Part shown: in pieces, positions 50,001-61,900 of the stretch
Position numbering within the stretch: the stretch's first letter is position 1
Layout of the letters: every line of letters begins with the position of its first letter
NCBI GenBank assembly: GCA_001949185.1
Contig: BDGG01000002.1
Span: 341,783 to 405,782 of the forward strand
Direction: 5' to 3'
Length of the DNA: 64,000 nucleotides
Origin: Ramazzottius varieornatus
Taxonomy: Eukaryota; Tardigrada; Eutardigrada; Parachela; Ramazzottiidae
The notes under the pieces: model-generated
What the model was told of the DNA's origin: nothing
The model's database searches: none
What the model saw: only the letters and a program-made list of their open reading frames with translations
Made by a program: the position numbers and the translations under genes

Positions 50001-52324
50001 TCGTCAAAGTCCCCGGTCAGGCTGTTCTGCGAATCTTTCTTTCCCAACCCCAACGAGTAAGACAACTTCCTGCGACCAAGACCCAACACCAAGTAGTACT
50101 AAGGCATCTGTTGACCAAGCAAATCGAATGCGACAGCAAAATGCGACATCTAGAAATCCACACTGGGAGAACACAGCTGCCACCTTTCATCTACTTGCAT
50201 ACATCCACCCGTAGTCTTAACATGGACCAGAAGTATGCAGGTACATGAACGAACACCCCATCTTGCCTTTCGGCTTCAGTTTGGCAGCTCTGGCGACAAT
50301 TTTAATTGGTAACTGCAGATCTTCCATTGCAAAAGACTAACTCTTGGATATACAGGCAGACGCCGCCGTCATTTAATTCAGTTTGCACAGGACGTACGGT
50401 ACACCTCATTCAATTCTTACCGGAGCGGCGCTAACGAGCCTCGCTTCTTGCCGGCCGATTCTGTCGCCATGTCGTCGTCACTGGACTTTTCCACCGCCGA
50501 CCTCGTTCGGAAGGGCGAAAGCCTCCTGGTTCGCGCCAGCATGCCTACAAAGTCGTCCGGAAGTGGTAAGAAAAAGTAGTGAAACTGCCATAATCTATGG
50601 AGTAGAATTTCAGCATCCGGCTGACGTACCTTCAGGCTTGTCGGTTGAAGGTTGCAACCCGCCTTTCAGCATTCCTTTCTGGCCTTCCTCTATACTCTCT
50701 TCCTGATGAGCCTCGCTTGTGGTGGTACAGACGGGCAGTGACGCCACCCGCCGTGTCAGCGTGTGCTCTTCATGAGCGAGCTCTTTTACCTTTGGGTCCT
50801 CTTTGATGGCTTCTTCCTGCTGGGGAAGGTTCTCCACAGAGTCCTGCCTTTCCGTTGCTTTTTCATCCGCCTCTTTCTCTGAAGATTCTTCGGGTAAGCT
50901 TTCGCTACGGTGAGCAACAACCGAGGCGAACATGGCGGGTTCGATCTGCAAAACAGAGGAAAAGTGAAGCAAATACTGCGACCCACGTTCTTCCCGCGGT
51001 GCGGATGTACAGTATGCAGGTGGCCTGCACGGAACATAATTATGTTGCTGCCATCTTGTCCCGTGAAGTAGTTTAATTGCTGTTCCCGGACTTGAACCCA
51101 TGAAAGAAGTATTTTCGTACCTTGGAATGTCTTCGCGCTGCGCGAGGGACAATTTCAGAGTAGATGGCGGCGGAGAGGATATTTTCTAGCGGGATGATGG
51201 CCCCATACTTGTCCGAGCCATTCTTCATGACCAGCGTATCGGAGACGTTGGGGTCGAACATAATGGCGTTAGGCGTGACGAGAAGAACGCCGGAGACGTT
51301 GCCTTGGTCTTCGATCACGTATGATGCATTGATTTTGAGGAAGCGTGCATGGCACTCCTCGTCCAGCCGTCCGCCTTCCCCTCTGCAAACAACCACAGCA
51401 AGATACACATCTCAATCCACTTTATCACATTACGCCCTTGTTTATCCTTCCATTGCCCAGGACTCTATCACACTTCTCGTTCTGCCAATGCCATAGAAAT
51501 CCCTCAAATTCTGTCTACAACACGTCAGGAGGTTCACCATCGATCGCCACTAGAAACGTGAAACCACCAAGTCAACAACCAGTGCAACCCAAAATCCAGC
51601 CTGAGGGTCCGCAACACAGACAGACAAATCGACTAGAGGCGTTGGACACGAACCTGGATGAGGGTTCGATCGCTAAAACGAAAGGGTGCATGGCGCAGAC
51701 CTGAGAGTTCTTTGGCCGATTATTGATTACTTGATTGATTGGACGAAATTCCAAATGTTTTCACATTTCTTCGTTCCAAAAGCAAGTATTTCAAAATCGA
51801 GTATTTCAAAACAAGTATTTCAAAACAAAAAATTGTCGGATAACTTACTCAGGCATCACAGATACAGAATCGACTGTGTTGTGGCCATTAAGTGAGTGCT
51901 CATCGGGGACAATGATGGCTTCGATGTGGCCAGGAATATTCAAGTGTCGCTCGTTGCTGATGCTTCGTTTCAGCACGTCCGTGGGCGACGTGGCTTTCGA
52001 CCGTTCTCCTTCCTTGATCCCTCCATTCAGTTGATGAGATACCTTAGCGGGAAGAGCGTCTTTATCGGGAATGAAAATGTGCTGGCCAGGAAAGACCATC
52101 CGTAGGGCAAGCTTGTTAATCTTGACCACCTCCGAAGGTGTCGCGTCACATTTAGCGGATATACTTTCCAGCGTCTCCGAAGCTTGAACAATATATTCCA
52201 TGGTGCCATCCGGGGGCTTCCGCTTAGGCTTTGCATTCGTAGACGGATGCTCTTTGTCGGGATCAAAGTCGGTAGGGGAGGTCGGTGGTGTCGGGGTAAC
52301 CTTTTTCGTGAAATCCGAGGCCAT
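47038..52324 (-). CDS. OXR1: Oxidation resistance protein 1 / NCOA7 family (LysM-GRAM-TLDc)
   Basis: Intracellular protein whose TLDc domain protects against oxidative stress and engages the V-ATPase. The model is 822 aa in nine exons: 52324-51849, 51382-51121, 50945-50630, 50544-50421, 50069-49731, 48967-48615, 48313-47925, 47509-47436, 47173-47038. An intracellular LysM (residues about 43-88, EYIVQASETLESIS to PGQHIFIPD) is followed by a GRAM-like region (about 160-245: FLKINASYVI, PNAIMFDP). A disordered acidic linker (REDSVENLP-like blocks) comes next. The C-terminal TLDc domain has LPARAQGYPWTLIYST, HGFSLKTLYRRM, VFGAIISCGL, FYGTGESLLFTL, then YNWIGSNEYIVRG and GIWMDEDFNKGR and ends at VKNVEAWSFF. 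The last two exons lie 400-800 bases beyond the large TLDc exon and restore a complete domain. The start codon opens the LysM exon; longer isoforms from upstream are possible. The call is secure. Confidence 0.95.
48380..48518. repeat. Dual-hairpin palindromic repeat in an OXR1 intron
   Basis: CCCAAGCGGCGCAT to GTGCGCCACTTGAC, then CCCAAGTGGAGCACG to ATCCACTTGAGAAAAC. The flank carries GCGAGCTCAC. It lies in the intron 48314-48614. Confidence 0.8.
49133..49194. repeat. Inverted repeat with CACGTG core (copy 2)
   Basis: Left arm GGTGGTCACGGGAC (49133-49146) and right arm AGATCACGTGACCAC (49173-49187), then AAGTAGGG. Arms, spacing and trailing motif agree with the copy at 8423-8484. It lies in an OXR1 intron (48968-49730). 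Confidence 0.65.
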
Positions 52325-55300
52325 GGCGAAGGCTGCGTTCCTTCCAATCGCGCAGTCTACCTGTCACTCCGTGCGCCTTATCCAGCTGTTGATGAAGTCA
52401 TTCGGTTCAAGTTTCCTACAAGCAAACAAAACAGATGCGATTCCTGTCCCCTCTCGCAGTGATCAAAGAGATAGGACATTCATGCTTGAGAGAAGAGCCC
52501 ATCAATGTTTTGATTTCTCAAGGTGATCGATCCAACGATGGATAGGTGATTTACGTGAGGAAAAACCGAAAACACAGAACGGCTTCTCGATATCAAGTAC
52601 AATCAAACTCGAACTTGTCAATCAATTAATCAATGATATCCAATCCTGAAAAACCGCTCCGGAAGTTGTTCGAGCACTGGGTCTCCTGACTGGAAAAGTC
52701 AGGATTTTCGCACCCATGACCAAGTTGCCAGTTCCAGCGGTCTCTGACAGGTCGCACGAGACAACTGCCTAATTTTCTATATTAGGCTGGATAAATCACC
52801 CGTCCATCGCTGGATCGATCTATCGTTGCTTTCCCTCCCCCTTTTCGGTTGAGAACTTCAGTACAGTTTGACAAGTGACAACTTGATAAAACTCACAACT
52901 CCAAAGGGGGAGGGGGCTGAGGGCGAGCTTAGAGCCTGCCGTACACAAGTCGCTGGAGGACATCCTCGTCCGGAACTTCCTCTTTGCTCATCACAAAAGA
53001 GTCTTCGTTCTATGGTTTCTCATCTCTAGTTTCCAGGAAGGCATAAAGCTAGAAAGGGTAATGCTATTGAAGTAGACTTGTTAACCACAATTATGTGGAT
53101 CTTTACTTTCTGGCGACTTTTTTGCAACCATGCGGTCTTCCGCGGTGGATCGGTGAAAGTTACTCTGCCTGCAGCCATAACGCCCATCGCTTGTAGTCCT
53201 TTTCGAAATTACACCCGTAACGAGCCGAGAGTTTTTGAAGAGGCAGTTGTGCACAGTATGAAGTTATCTGCTTCCTACAGCACATTTTACTGGCAGGTGC
53301 TCGATTACAAAGGTTTACAGGCTCTCAATGTGTATTTCAAGACGGCCAGGTGGAACCCTTCTCACACCTTCGAACAAAGACGCTGAGTTCCGAAAGAAAG
53401 AAAAAATTGCAAGCGTCTGAGTTCTTGGACGTCATCGCGCAAGAAACGCATGAAATCCTGTCAAAATCACAGCACGAGACGCCAATAAACTGCTTCGCGG
53501 AAATGTTTCGGTAATGCCAAAGAAGAAGAGCTATTTGTATGTCAATTGAATCGACTTGCAAGCGACGACCGCGCTGTTGAATGCTAATTGTAACGGTGCA
53601 ATGGGGAACCCGGCTACAATCAGCAAAATGGCGTCGGACCGAAATGCTGATTTTTCGGCATTTACAGTCCGTTTAACCGCAAGCATTCTCGATACGTGTA
53701 CTTGTCAAGCAAGTTTCACGGCGCAACACTGATATTTCTACCTTGCTGCAGCCTGTGGCAACGCTTGTCGACCAAACACCTGCCGGAATACTTTGTCCGT
53801 ATCACAAAATGCATCGATCGGAACCAAAGTACGGTAGTACCGAATCTTTTAGCATTTCAACCCGAGCAGCGCTTATCAAGTTACATTAGGGACATTAGGA
53901 CTATCACCGAAATAGCTTCTCACGTTATACAGGTAATAAATTAAGCCTTATTGGTTCCGGAAAGACGTCGGCTAGGCTATATCGGGTATGCGGGGAATTA
54001 GAGATATTCGACTACCGCCTATTACAAGCCGTGATTCCGCAGCTGCTGTTCCCCGATCGATAAGACATCATCGCGAAAAGTGTTTCACAGCTTATCAACC
54101 TCGACATTGATGGTACACCACAAACAGGCCGCTAATTGCAGCAGGTCCTTTTTCTCTGATCGAATTAGCGCCATAATGAGCCCATCCAAACAGTTTGATA
54201 AATTATTCCCCGATCTACGCCAAACCAAGCTACCGGCAACTACAGTGTATATCCCCAACAGTCGAAAGAAGCTAAGAGAGAAATTCCAGTTGTTTCCGGT
54301 GATACGAATTGCAAATGGAACAAAAAATCGATAATCTCAGGTTGTCAAGTCATGTTTACCTGCGATAACTTCTCAGTCTGGCGAGCCGTTTGTTTCGTTG
54401 AGTACATACAAGGAAGATATTGGGATACACGTCGTAAACGATTAAAGCCCCTAGGCAATTCTGACTAATTCTAGAAAGTAATGAAAAGCAAACTTGAACA
54501 TCCTACACAGCGGACTTTCGATACGGTACGCAAACACGAATTCGGAAGAAAAGTCGGCACTTCTTGAAGCGCTATACAGTGGACGTCAAGCCTGACAAGC
54601 AGAACGAAGGTACTGCTACTGTCATAGTAGTCACAGTAGAAGGAGAAAGTGGAGTACAAGAAAAGACTAAAAGCTGCCATTCAAATTTACGCGTGTTTAT
54701 TATTGATTTTAGCGAGTATTTTGGACACTGCTTTACGGGCTTATGTTACTCTGTCTTTCTTCCTTGCGTCCTCCGTTGCCTTTCTTCCGGCTGGCGGCAG
54801 AACCCAGCCAGGGAGGACTTGTCATCCATCACAGGGAATGGCGTTACGTATTCCACCATCTGCGTGAGACGCTGTCTTTTATCGCTTATCTCATCCAGGG
54901 ACCATCGACCATTATTTGCGCTATCCCATGTGACAACATACGTTTAATGAGATGTGATGTATTCATCAAAGCAAGGCCACACACCCCAGACTGGAAGCGC
55001 TTCTGTACACAGCCCTCACATCGATTCTTGGGAAAGTTGAGAGTGTTTTCGCAAGTAGCAACTGAGAAACGGGAAGATCAAACTTACTCGTGGTTCTTCC
55101 GAAGACTCACTTCCGCCCGCTAAGCCTTTCGGTAATGCAGGCGCCACCTAGTGGATGCAAATAGCGGATGCATGACGTCACATGGCTTACGTTTACGATT
55201 TCATTATAGAGATTGCGAGCGAAAGCGCACTAGCACAATTCGATACGNNNNNNNNNNNNNNNNNNNNNNNNNNNNNNNNNNNNNNNNNNNNNNNNNNNNN

Positions 55301-56381
55301 NNNNNNNNNNNNNNNNNNNNNNNNNNNNNNNNNNNNNNNNNNNNNNNNNNNNNNNNNNNNNNNNNNNNNNNNNNNNNNNNNNNNNNNNNNNNNNNNNNNN
55401 NNNNNNNNNNNNNNNNNNNNNNNNNNNNNNNNNNNNNNNNNNNNNNNNNNNNNNNNNNNNNNNNNNNNNNNNNNNNNNNNNNNNNNNNNNNNNNNNNNNN
55501 NNNNNNNNNNNNNNNNNNNNNNNNNNNNNNNNNNNNNNNNNNNNNNNNNNNNNNNNNNNNNNNNNNNNNNNNNNNNNNNNNNNNNNNNNNNNNNNNNNNN
55601 NNNNNNNNNNNNNNNNNNNNNNNNNNNNNNNNNNNNNNNNNNNNNNNNNNNNNNNNNNNNNNNNNNNNNNNNNNNNNNNNNNNNNNNNNNNNNNNNNNNN
55701 NNNNNNNNNNNNNNNNNNNNNNNNNNNNNNNNNNNNNNNNNNNNNNNNNNNNNNNNNNNNNNNNNNNNNNNNNNNNNNNNNNNNNNNNNNNNNNNNNNNN
55801 NNNNNNNNNNNNNNNNNNNNNNNNNNNNNNNNNNNNNNNNNNNNNNNNNNNNNNNNNNNNNNNNNNNNNNNNNNNNNNNNNNNNNNNNNNNNNNNNNNNN
55901 NNNNNNNNNNNNNNNNNNNNNNNNNNNNNNNNNNNNNNNNNNNNNNNNNNNNNNNNNNNNNNNNNNNNNNNNNNNTGTTCCTGCGCGTATCGAATGGTGC
56001 TAGTGCGCTTTCGCTCGCAATCTGTATATTGTTTCACGCTGTACAGTGAACGAGTACAAGACCACCATATCGAATCTTCAATTTTTGATCCAGATTCCAG
56101 ATTTCTTCCATGTTCCAACTTCCAACACTTTCGCCGAGCATTTCTTTCCTACATGATTCTGTTGCATGAGACGCTGAGCATCGCGTTGAGAGACTGCAGT
56201 ACTTCTTCTGGACAGCGATCACACACATGAACTGAAGGAGAGTGATCTACCAGCCCTCGCTGTGAGTGCTGCCAGTCTAATCTAATTCGTCTTCTTTTCT
56301 TGGGACTTTGATAAACATTCTCCCTGGTGGACAACCAGTCCTGGATCCTCGAACTGAATTGTCTCTTGAACAACAGAAAAC
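52325..56381. other. Divergent intergenic region with an assembly gap
   Basis: OXR1 starts leftward and SEC13 rightward, so both promoters should lie here. Scattered short frames (for example 53078-53386 and 54564-54947) have no recognised domain. The centre is the N run with inverted repeats, described separately. Confidence 0.5.
55209..56024. mobile_element. Assembly gap bounded by long inverted terminal repeats
   Basis: The base run before the gap (55209-55247) and after it (55986-56024) are reverse complements over about 39 bases with one or two mismatches. The shared core is GATTGCGAGCGAAAGCGCAC. Between them are 728 unknown bases (N, 55248-55975). The arms suggest a DNA transposon, MITE or large foldback element that collapsed in assembly. 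Its content cannot be seen. Confidence 0.6.
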
Positions 56382-58152
56382 ATGGCAAGTATGGTATGCA
56401 AGGATCTGAGATGAATGACGATAAGAACGGAATGTCTTGATGAACGTTCTGATTTTGTTTACAGAGTCAGATACAAGTTTTATCACGAGTCAATTCTGGA
56501 CATTCGGATCTCGTCGTAAGTCCAGCAAACATCTCTTGCAGAAACCTTACTGCTCATACCTTCCACCTTATTCTACGTTTCGTACTTCAGCACGATGTCA
56601 GATTTGACCATTTTGGGACCTCGCTGGCGACTTGCTCATCCGACCGACTCATCAAGATATTCCAAGTGCAAAAGGACGAACACGCGGGCCAAACCTTCTC
56701 CCATGTCGCAGACTTGAAAGGGTAAGCTTTCGTGCATTTAAGTTCACCAGGAAAACAACCGTGAAATTTTCCTTGCAGACACGAAGATGCAGTATGGCAA
56801 GTCAGCTGGGCATTCCCTCTTCACGGCACCGTCCTCGCTTCCTGCGGCTACGATAGAAAAATTATCATCTGGCGTCAAGACGGTCGACAGTGGAGTATTG
56901 TATACGAGTACGTCCACGATAGTCCTGGTAAGCTTTTGCTGATTTCCTTACCATTCTCCTTCAAGCTGTCATCCAGGAACCGTTCTCGCCTAGTGAACTG
57001 CATTTCCTTCGCTCCTTTCGACTTGGGCCGGTTAATGCTGGCTGCTGGTGCCAGTGACGGAACCATCCTGGTCCTTTCCTACCAAGGTATCAGTTCTGTC
57101 TTGGAAGATTTCACATGGTGCACCACAATGTCTAGACGTTGCAGATGATGGAACTTGGGCTATGAAGAAGATTCCAAATGCTCACGGCGTAAGTGGAAAT
57201 TATGAGATTTGGTAATTTCGGTTTCTCGTCAATCAACAAGTGTTGGTTTGATTGGTAATGTTGTCTGACTTCCATTGACGTCACTGTCCAGTGGGCTCTA
57301 CGAGTCCCATGACGTCGTGCGCGTGTCCGGCTGCTGCTAATTCTTCCCGACGGGACCCGACCTCCCTTGTCTTATCCTAATACTTCCGCGTGACTTTACC
57401 ACAAACCATTTTGGTTATCCCATCAATCTACGGTAGTTGTGTCCTTCTCAGTTGGGTGTGATGGCAGTAAGCTGGGGCGATCCTTTTTTCTATCCTCTCA
57501 ACGGGAAGCGAGGAGACACGGTCACAGCTCGCTTAGCGTCCGGCGGCTGTGATAACATGGTGAAGATCTGGAGGTACGTCTGATAAGACATAAGCTACTG
57601 TAGTTTCGTCTGCACTTCAACGACCATTCTTGCGGGTGCATAAACGGTGGATAGCGTTTGCTTTTGCAGGGAAAATGGCGACAACGGTGCATGGCCAGAA
57701 GAAAGTCGTCTGGACGGTCACACCGACTGGGTTCGGGATGTAGCCTGGCGGATCAACCGCCTCTTTGAGCACACCACCGTTGTTAGTGCTTCCCAAGATC
57801 GTAAGGTCCTCATATGGCGTCATGATGGACATACGGGGTGGACGCGGGATGTGCTGAAAGTCTTTGACGACGTCCCTTGGACACTGAGCTTCAACCCGAC
57901 CGGAAGTTCCCTGGGTGTCTTCTGGGGAACCAACTCGGTACGTTCTCGTTTGTTGCTTTGCGCTGGGCTCATTGTTGAGATGACTATCTTTTGCTGTGTT
58001 TGCAGATGACAGTTTTCAGAGATTCCAACGGGCAGTGGTTGCCGATAACCGAAACGCCATCGGAGGACGAAGAGAATTTGGGCGATGAAAGCGGCCACAA
58101 TACGACCAGTTTCAGCAACGGCTCTCATGAAGCGGCCATGGTCAATCACTGA
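56382..58152 (+). CDS. SEC13: SEC13 WD-repeat protein (COPII coat, nuclear pore, GATOR2)
   Basis: A beta-propeller subunit of the COPII outer coat with SEC31, also part of the Nup107 nuclear pore complex and GATOR2. Nine exons: 56382-56393, 56465-56515, 56591-56721, 56779-56927, 56994-57086, 57136-57188 (or from 57145), 57452-57573, 57670-57937, 58006-58152, giving 341 or 338 aa. Hallmarks in order are GHSDLVHDV, GTSLATCSSDRLIKIF, GHEDAVWQVSWAFP, LASCGYDRKIIIW, VNCISFAPFDLG, ASGGCDN-MVKIW, GHTDWVRDVAWR and VVSASQDRKVLIW. The propeller of six blades plus inserted blade space matches the family length of about 320 aa. The C-terminal tail is Ser/Asn/Glu-rich and extends some 30 residues beyond the last strand. 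The first exon is only four codons long, and the start is supported by phase alone. Exon 6 has two acceptors nine bases apart, both in frame. Confidence 0.93.
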
Positions 58153-58909
58153 CTCTAGAGCTCGGTCATAACAATGTCAGGGTCTACTATTTGACTGAGA
58201 GGTGGTTCGCTTCGAAGCTCGTTATTTTCACCTATAACATCTTTTTCGCAAAAACGCAAGATACAGTCCATGAGTTTGAATCTGGACATTTTGTGAATGC
58301 AACAAGTTGCGGTTGTTATCCATATCTTCACATCTGTTTGATGGCTGGAACGCAGTAAACAGACGAGATCACAAAGAAACCTCTCGCCGATGACAGATGG
58401 GGGAAGTGTGCGGCAGAAAGTGCCATCCGGTTTAGACCATTGACCAAGGCCTACGCTGACGTCATAGTGCCGCCCTATGGTTGTCCGCCATTCACAGGCG
58501 GTCTTCTCTGAAGTTTTGCGAAGCGGATTGGCATCCTGGACTTCTGCCCGCTTCGCCAAGTAAATTTCGCTCGGCTTGGCTTGCTGCAATGGCGAAAAGT
58601 AAGCCGCATGGTGAGCCATACTGCTACACTAGCGTTTCGCTACACAGCAATGGGATAGGCAAGCTGCTTTTGTCGAGTTGCGACTCCAGTCAGTCGAGAC
58701 TTCCTTTCACGCGCTGTGATGTTGCTTCGTTGTCTGTTACCTTCGGAATTTGGTGATCCTCAACTCTTAGACGTTCTTCATTCCATCTTTTTTGCGTGCT
58801 ACTTCTATTTAAAATTTTAACCTCCTCGTGCGATTTCAGATCGTCTTTCAGTTTCTAGACATTAAATCGTTGATCGTCCAGGAGGCGGATCTTTCCACCA
58901 TTAGGCAAG
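58153..58909. other. Spacer between SEC13 and the Tudor gene
   Basis: This holds the SEC13 3' UTR and the promoter of the following gene. A minus-strand frame of 154 codons (58155-58619) has no recognisable domain and is not called. Confidence 0.5.
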
Positions 58910-61900
58910 ATGGTGGACGATCAAGAAATCCCCGACGACTTCGCCAACGTCTTTGTGCTTAACCTGCCGGACGATGAGGTAGGAGAGCTCTTGTTTTGAT
59001 CGCATGTGTAGCAGAAGCTCCAGTGGTCCGATGTCAGGTCATGTTTGATTTCCAGGACAAGATCAAGGAAATTTTCCAGGAAGCCGGAACCATTTCGCAG
59101 ATGAGGCTACTCCCGAAGAAGGACGATCAGGAGACTCGTGCCGCGTAAGTCTGCTTCGTTTAGAAAATTTCTCACAGCCTCTGCAGTTTAGAAGACTATA
59201 CCCTAATTCTCTTTTGCCCGAAACATTTTCAAGAGTCGTCCGAACTTGCGCGATGCGGAAAGATAAATTTCTGACTTTATCGGCAAGTGCAGATTGCACC
59301 AGCCGATGTGCGCTTCCTGTGCAGTATGGCAGCGCGTCGAAAACGTGTCGTCATTTAGTTGTTTAGGGTCTGTGCGCGTCAGCAACTGCGCCGTGCGCAC
59401 GTTGATGTTTGTGCGGTTCGTTGTCATGCACTCAGCTTGCACAGCGTTCAAAACACCTGTTCAATGTGCACGTTTAGATTGCACAGGCGAAAGAAAAGCA
59501 AACAGGGTTTTCCTTCCTTCCTTCCTGTTGCTCCTGCTGGATCCCGGCCTTTCAAGCTTACCTATATTCTTTGTTTCTGTTGTAGAATAATCACTATGTT
59601 CTCTCACACCGAAGCCAGATCAGCTCTTCAGATCCTGAACCGTAAGAGGATCGAGGGGATTGAACGCCCACTGAAGCTGACTTGGGACCAGCGATCTCTC
59701 GTGCGTATCTTCGTTTCTGTATATGATTATTTGTTGAATCCATCCTTGTTGTGACAAACTGACAATCTCATGATGTCTTTGGGTTACAGGAGAAACGAAC
59801 TGGTGGTGGTGGCCAGAGAAGCGGCGGTTTCGGAGGGGGCGCTTTTGGTGGCAGCGGAAGTTTCGGTGGCGGTGGTGGAGCAGGAGGCTTTGGATCGAGG
59901 TTCGTTTCCTCTTTGTCTTACCTTTCCGCTTTTTCCATTCTGTATTTTCACGAATTGACAAGTGTGTCTTGGTTGTAGTGGTGGTGGAGGAGGAAGTTTC
60001 GGTGCGTCGACGAACGGCTTTGGAGGAAGTGGCCGGAAAGTGGAAGCTGCTGTTGGTAAGATTTCCCACAAGTTCTTTTCACGGCTTGTGCTACAAATAT
60101 CAGTAAGCTTTTCTTTCTGTGTTATTCAATTAAGAGCCGTTACCTTGTTTTTTCTTGTGGTCTTAGATGGCGAAACTGTGACGATCAACGGTCGAGAGAC
60201 GCTGCCGATGAAGACCCTCGTCAATGGTCAAAAAGTTATCGTCGGATACTTCTTCAAAGACATCAGCCGTCCCTTTGCCGCCTCTATCTCCTCCGCAGCA
60301 GCGACCGAGAACAGCAGTAAGTCTTTTCCTCAATTGAAAAGTTGCCACAGCTCGGCTTCACTCATTCAGTGTTGGTTTGGGAGAAAAATTTATGATCAAC
60401 TGCTTGGTATGTTGTAGTCAGTCGATATGCTGCTGCTGCCACGCAGAACGGCTTCCGAAAGGTTGCCGGTGGTTTCGAGGCGTCAACTTCCCAGAAGGAT
60501 GCCGAAGAGAAGAAAGCAGAGGAGAAGAATCTAGAAGAGAAGAAGCTTCTCATCGATGACGGCAACGACATTCTACCGGGTAAATCTCTAATCTTCTTCT
60601 GCCGGTTTTAATTCGAGTAAGCTTAATGACTTTTGACTACCGATTTGGCAATCGACATTTTATTCCGCGATGTGTCTCTTTTAGACTCGAACTATCAAGT
60701 TGCGGCCACCTACTTTTCCGGCCGGAAGCGGACGATCGATGCGCAGGTATCAGCGCGAGACAAGGCTGTTGAGAGTGTTCGCGAACCTTCCACTCCACGA
60801 GCGCGCATCACCGGACCGACGGAAGACGCGGCCATTGCCGCTGCCAAAGCTGTAGCAGCAGCCACTTCCGCCGAAGTTGCTGCTATTCCTACACGGCGTA
60901 AGCCTTGCAAGTTCCCGAATTTCTTTGAACATGCGGACGATAACGGTGTCGCTTTGTCGTGTTGCGGTGCACATCCTAATGAAGTTTCCGTTCTGTTTGT
61001 AACAGCGGTCAAGAGTGAGGCTGCTGTCGCCGCTTTACCAGCAGTGCATACGGAGACGGTGAACGGAACAGGTCGCGGTATCCGAAGTATGCGTCGTAGA
61101 GCTGCCCTCATTACCTCAGTTGCTGCCTCGACCGAGAAGGATAAAACCACCATTCAAGCAGTCATGGCGCTTCCGGACGGAAGGTAAAGCTTCCTCGTTA
61201 TTGCAGGGCAGTAATTTAGTAGAGAACAGCGTTTTCCTTTGCCAGCAGCCACTGTCTGTTGCTCCTTCGATGATGAGTTCTATATTTGCGGAGTGTTAAG
61301 GGGTGTTTCCTGTGTCTTGTAGGCTTGTGGATCCCGGGACCAACGCGCCAGTCCGAGTGGGCGACACCATCTCGGTGGCCATCAAGTACCTGATGGGTGA
61401 CTGTTCCATCACCGTCTGGGCAGCTGCTGTCGACGAGAAGGACGCCACCAGAAGCTTCCCCTCTGCCGCTGTGGCAGCCAAGATGTCGGCCGACCTGAAG
61501 GCCTTTTACGACGGAGTCAGCGAGAAGATTGGGTGAGTGTGCCAGTCAGACTCGGTACTTCCGCTTACGTTAGCTCCGATTCAGGGCCGTGCCGCATTGA
61601 AATCGAATGACTAATGAAGCCGTGCCCAGTATGAGACTTACTTGTATTCCTGGAGCTGTTTCGTCACTGCATGTTCTTGTTTTTCTCCGCAGTGCCCCGG
61701 TGGGTGGTCAGCCTCTGGCGGTCCATCAGAAGGGTGTGTGGTATCGAGGCAAGTTTTTGGGGATGGAAGGTGGCCAGTTGTCCATCTACTTTGTGGACAT
61801 TGGGGAAGTGTACCCGGTGGACATCAGCGAAGTGCGCGCCCTCGACCAGCGCTTCGGTGCGGTGCCTTGTGCCTCGGTCATCGCCAAGATGTACGGCACA

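Noticed and set aside
58155-58619. Minus-strand frame of 154 codons next to SEC13
   Set aside because: No recognisable motif; probably 3' UTR and promoter sequence of the plus-strand genes.
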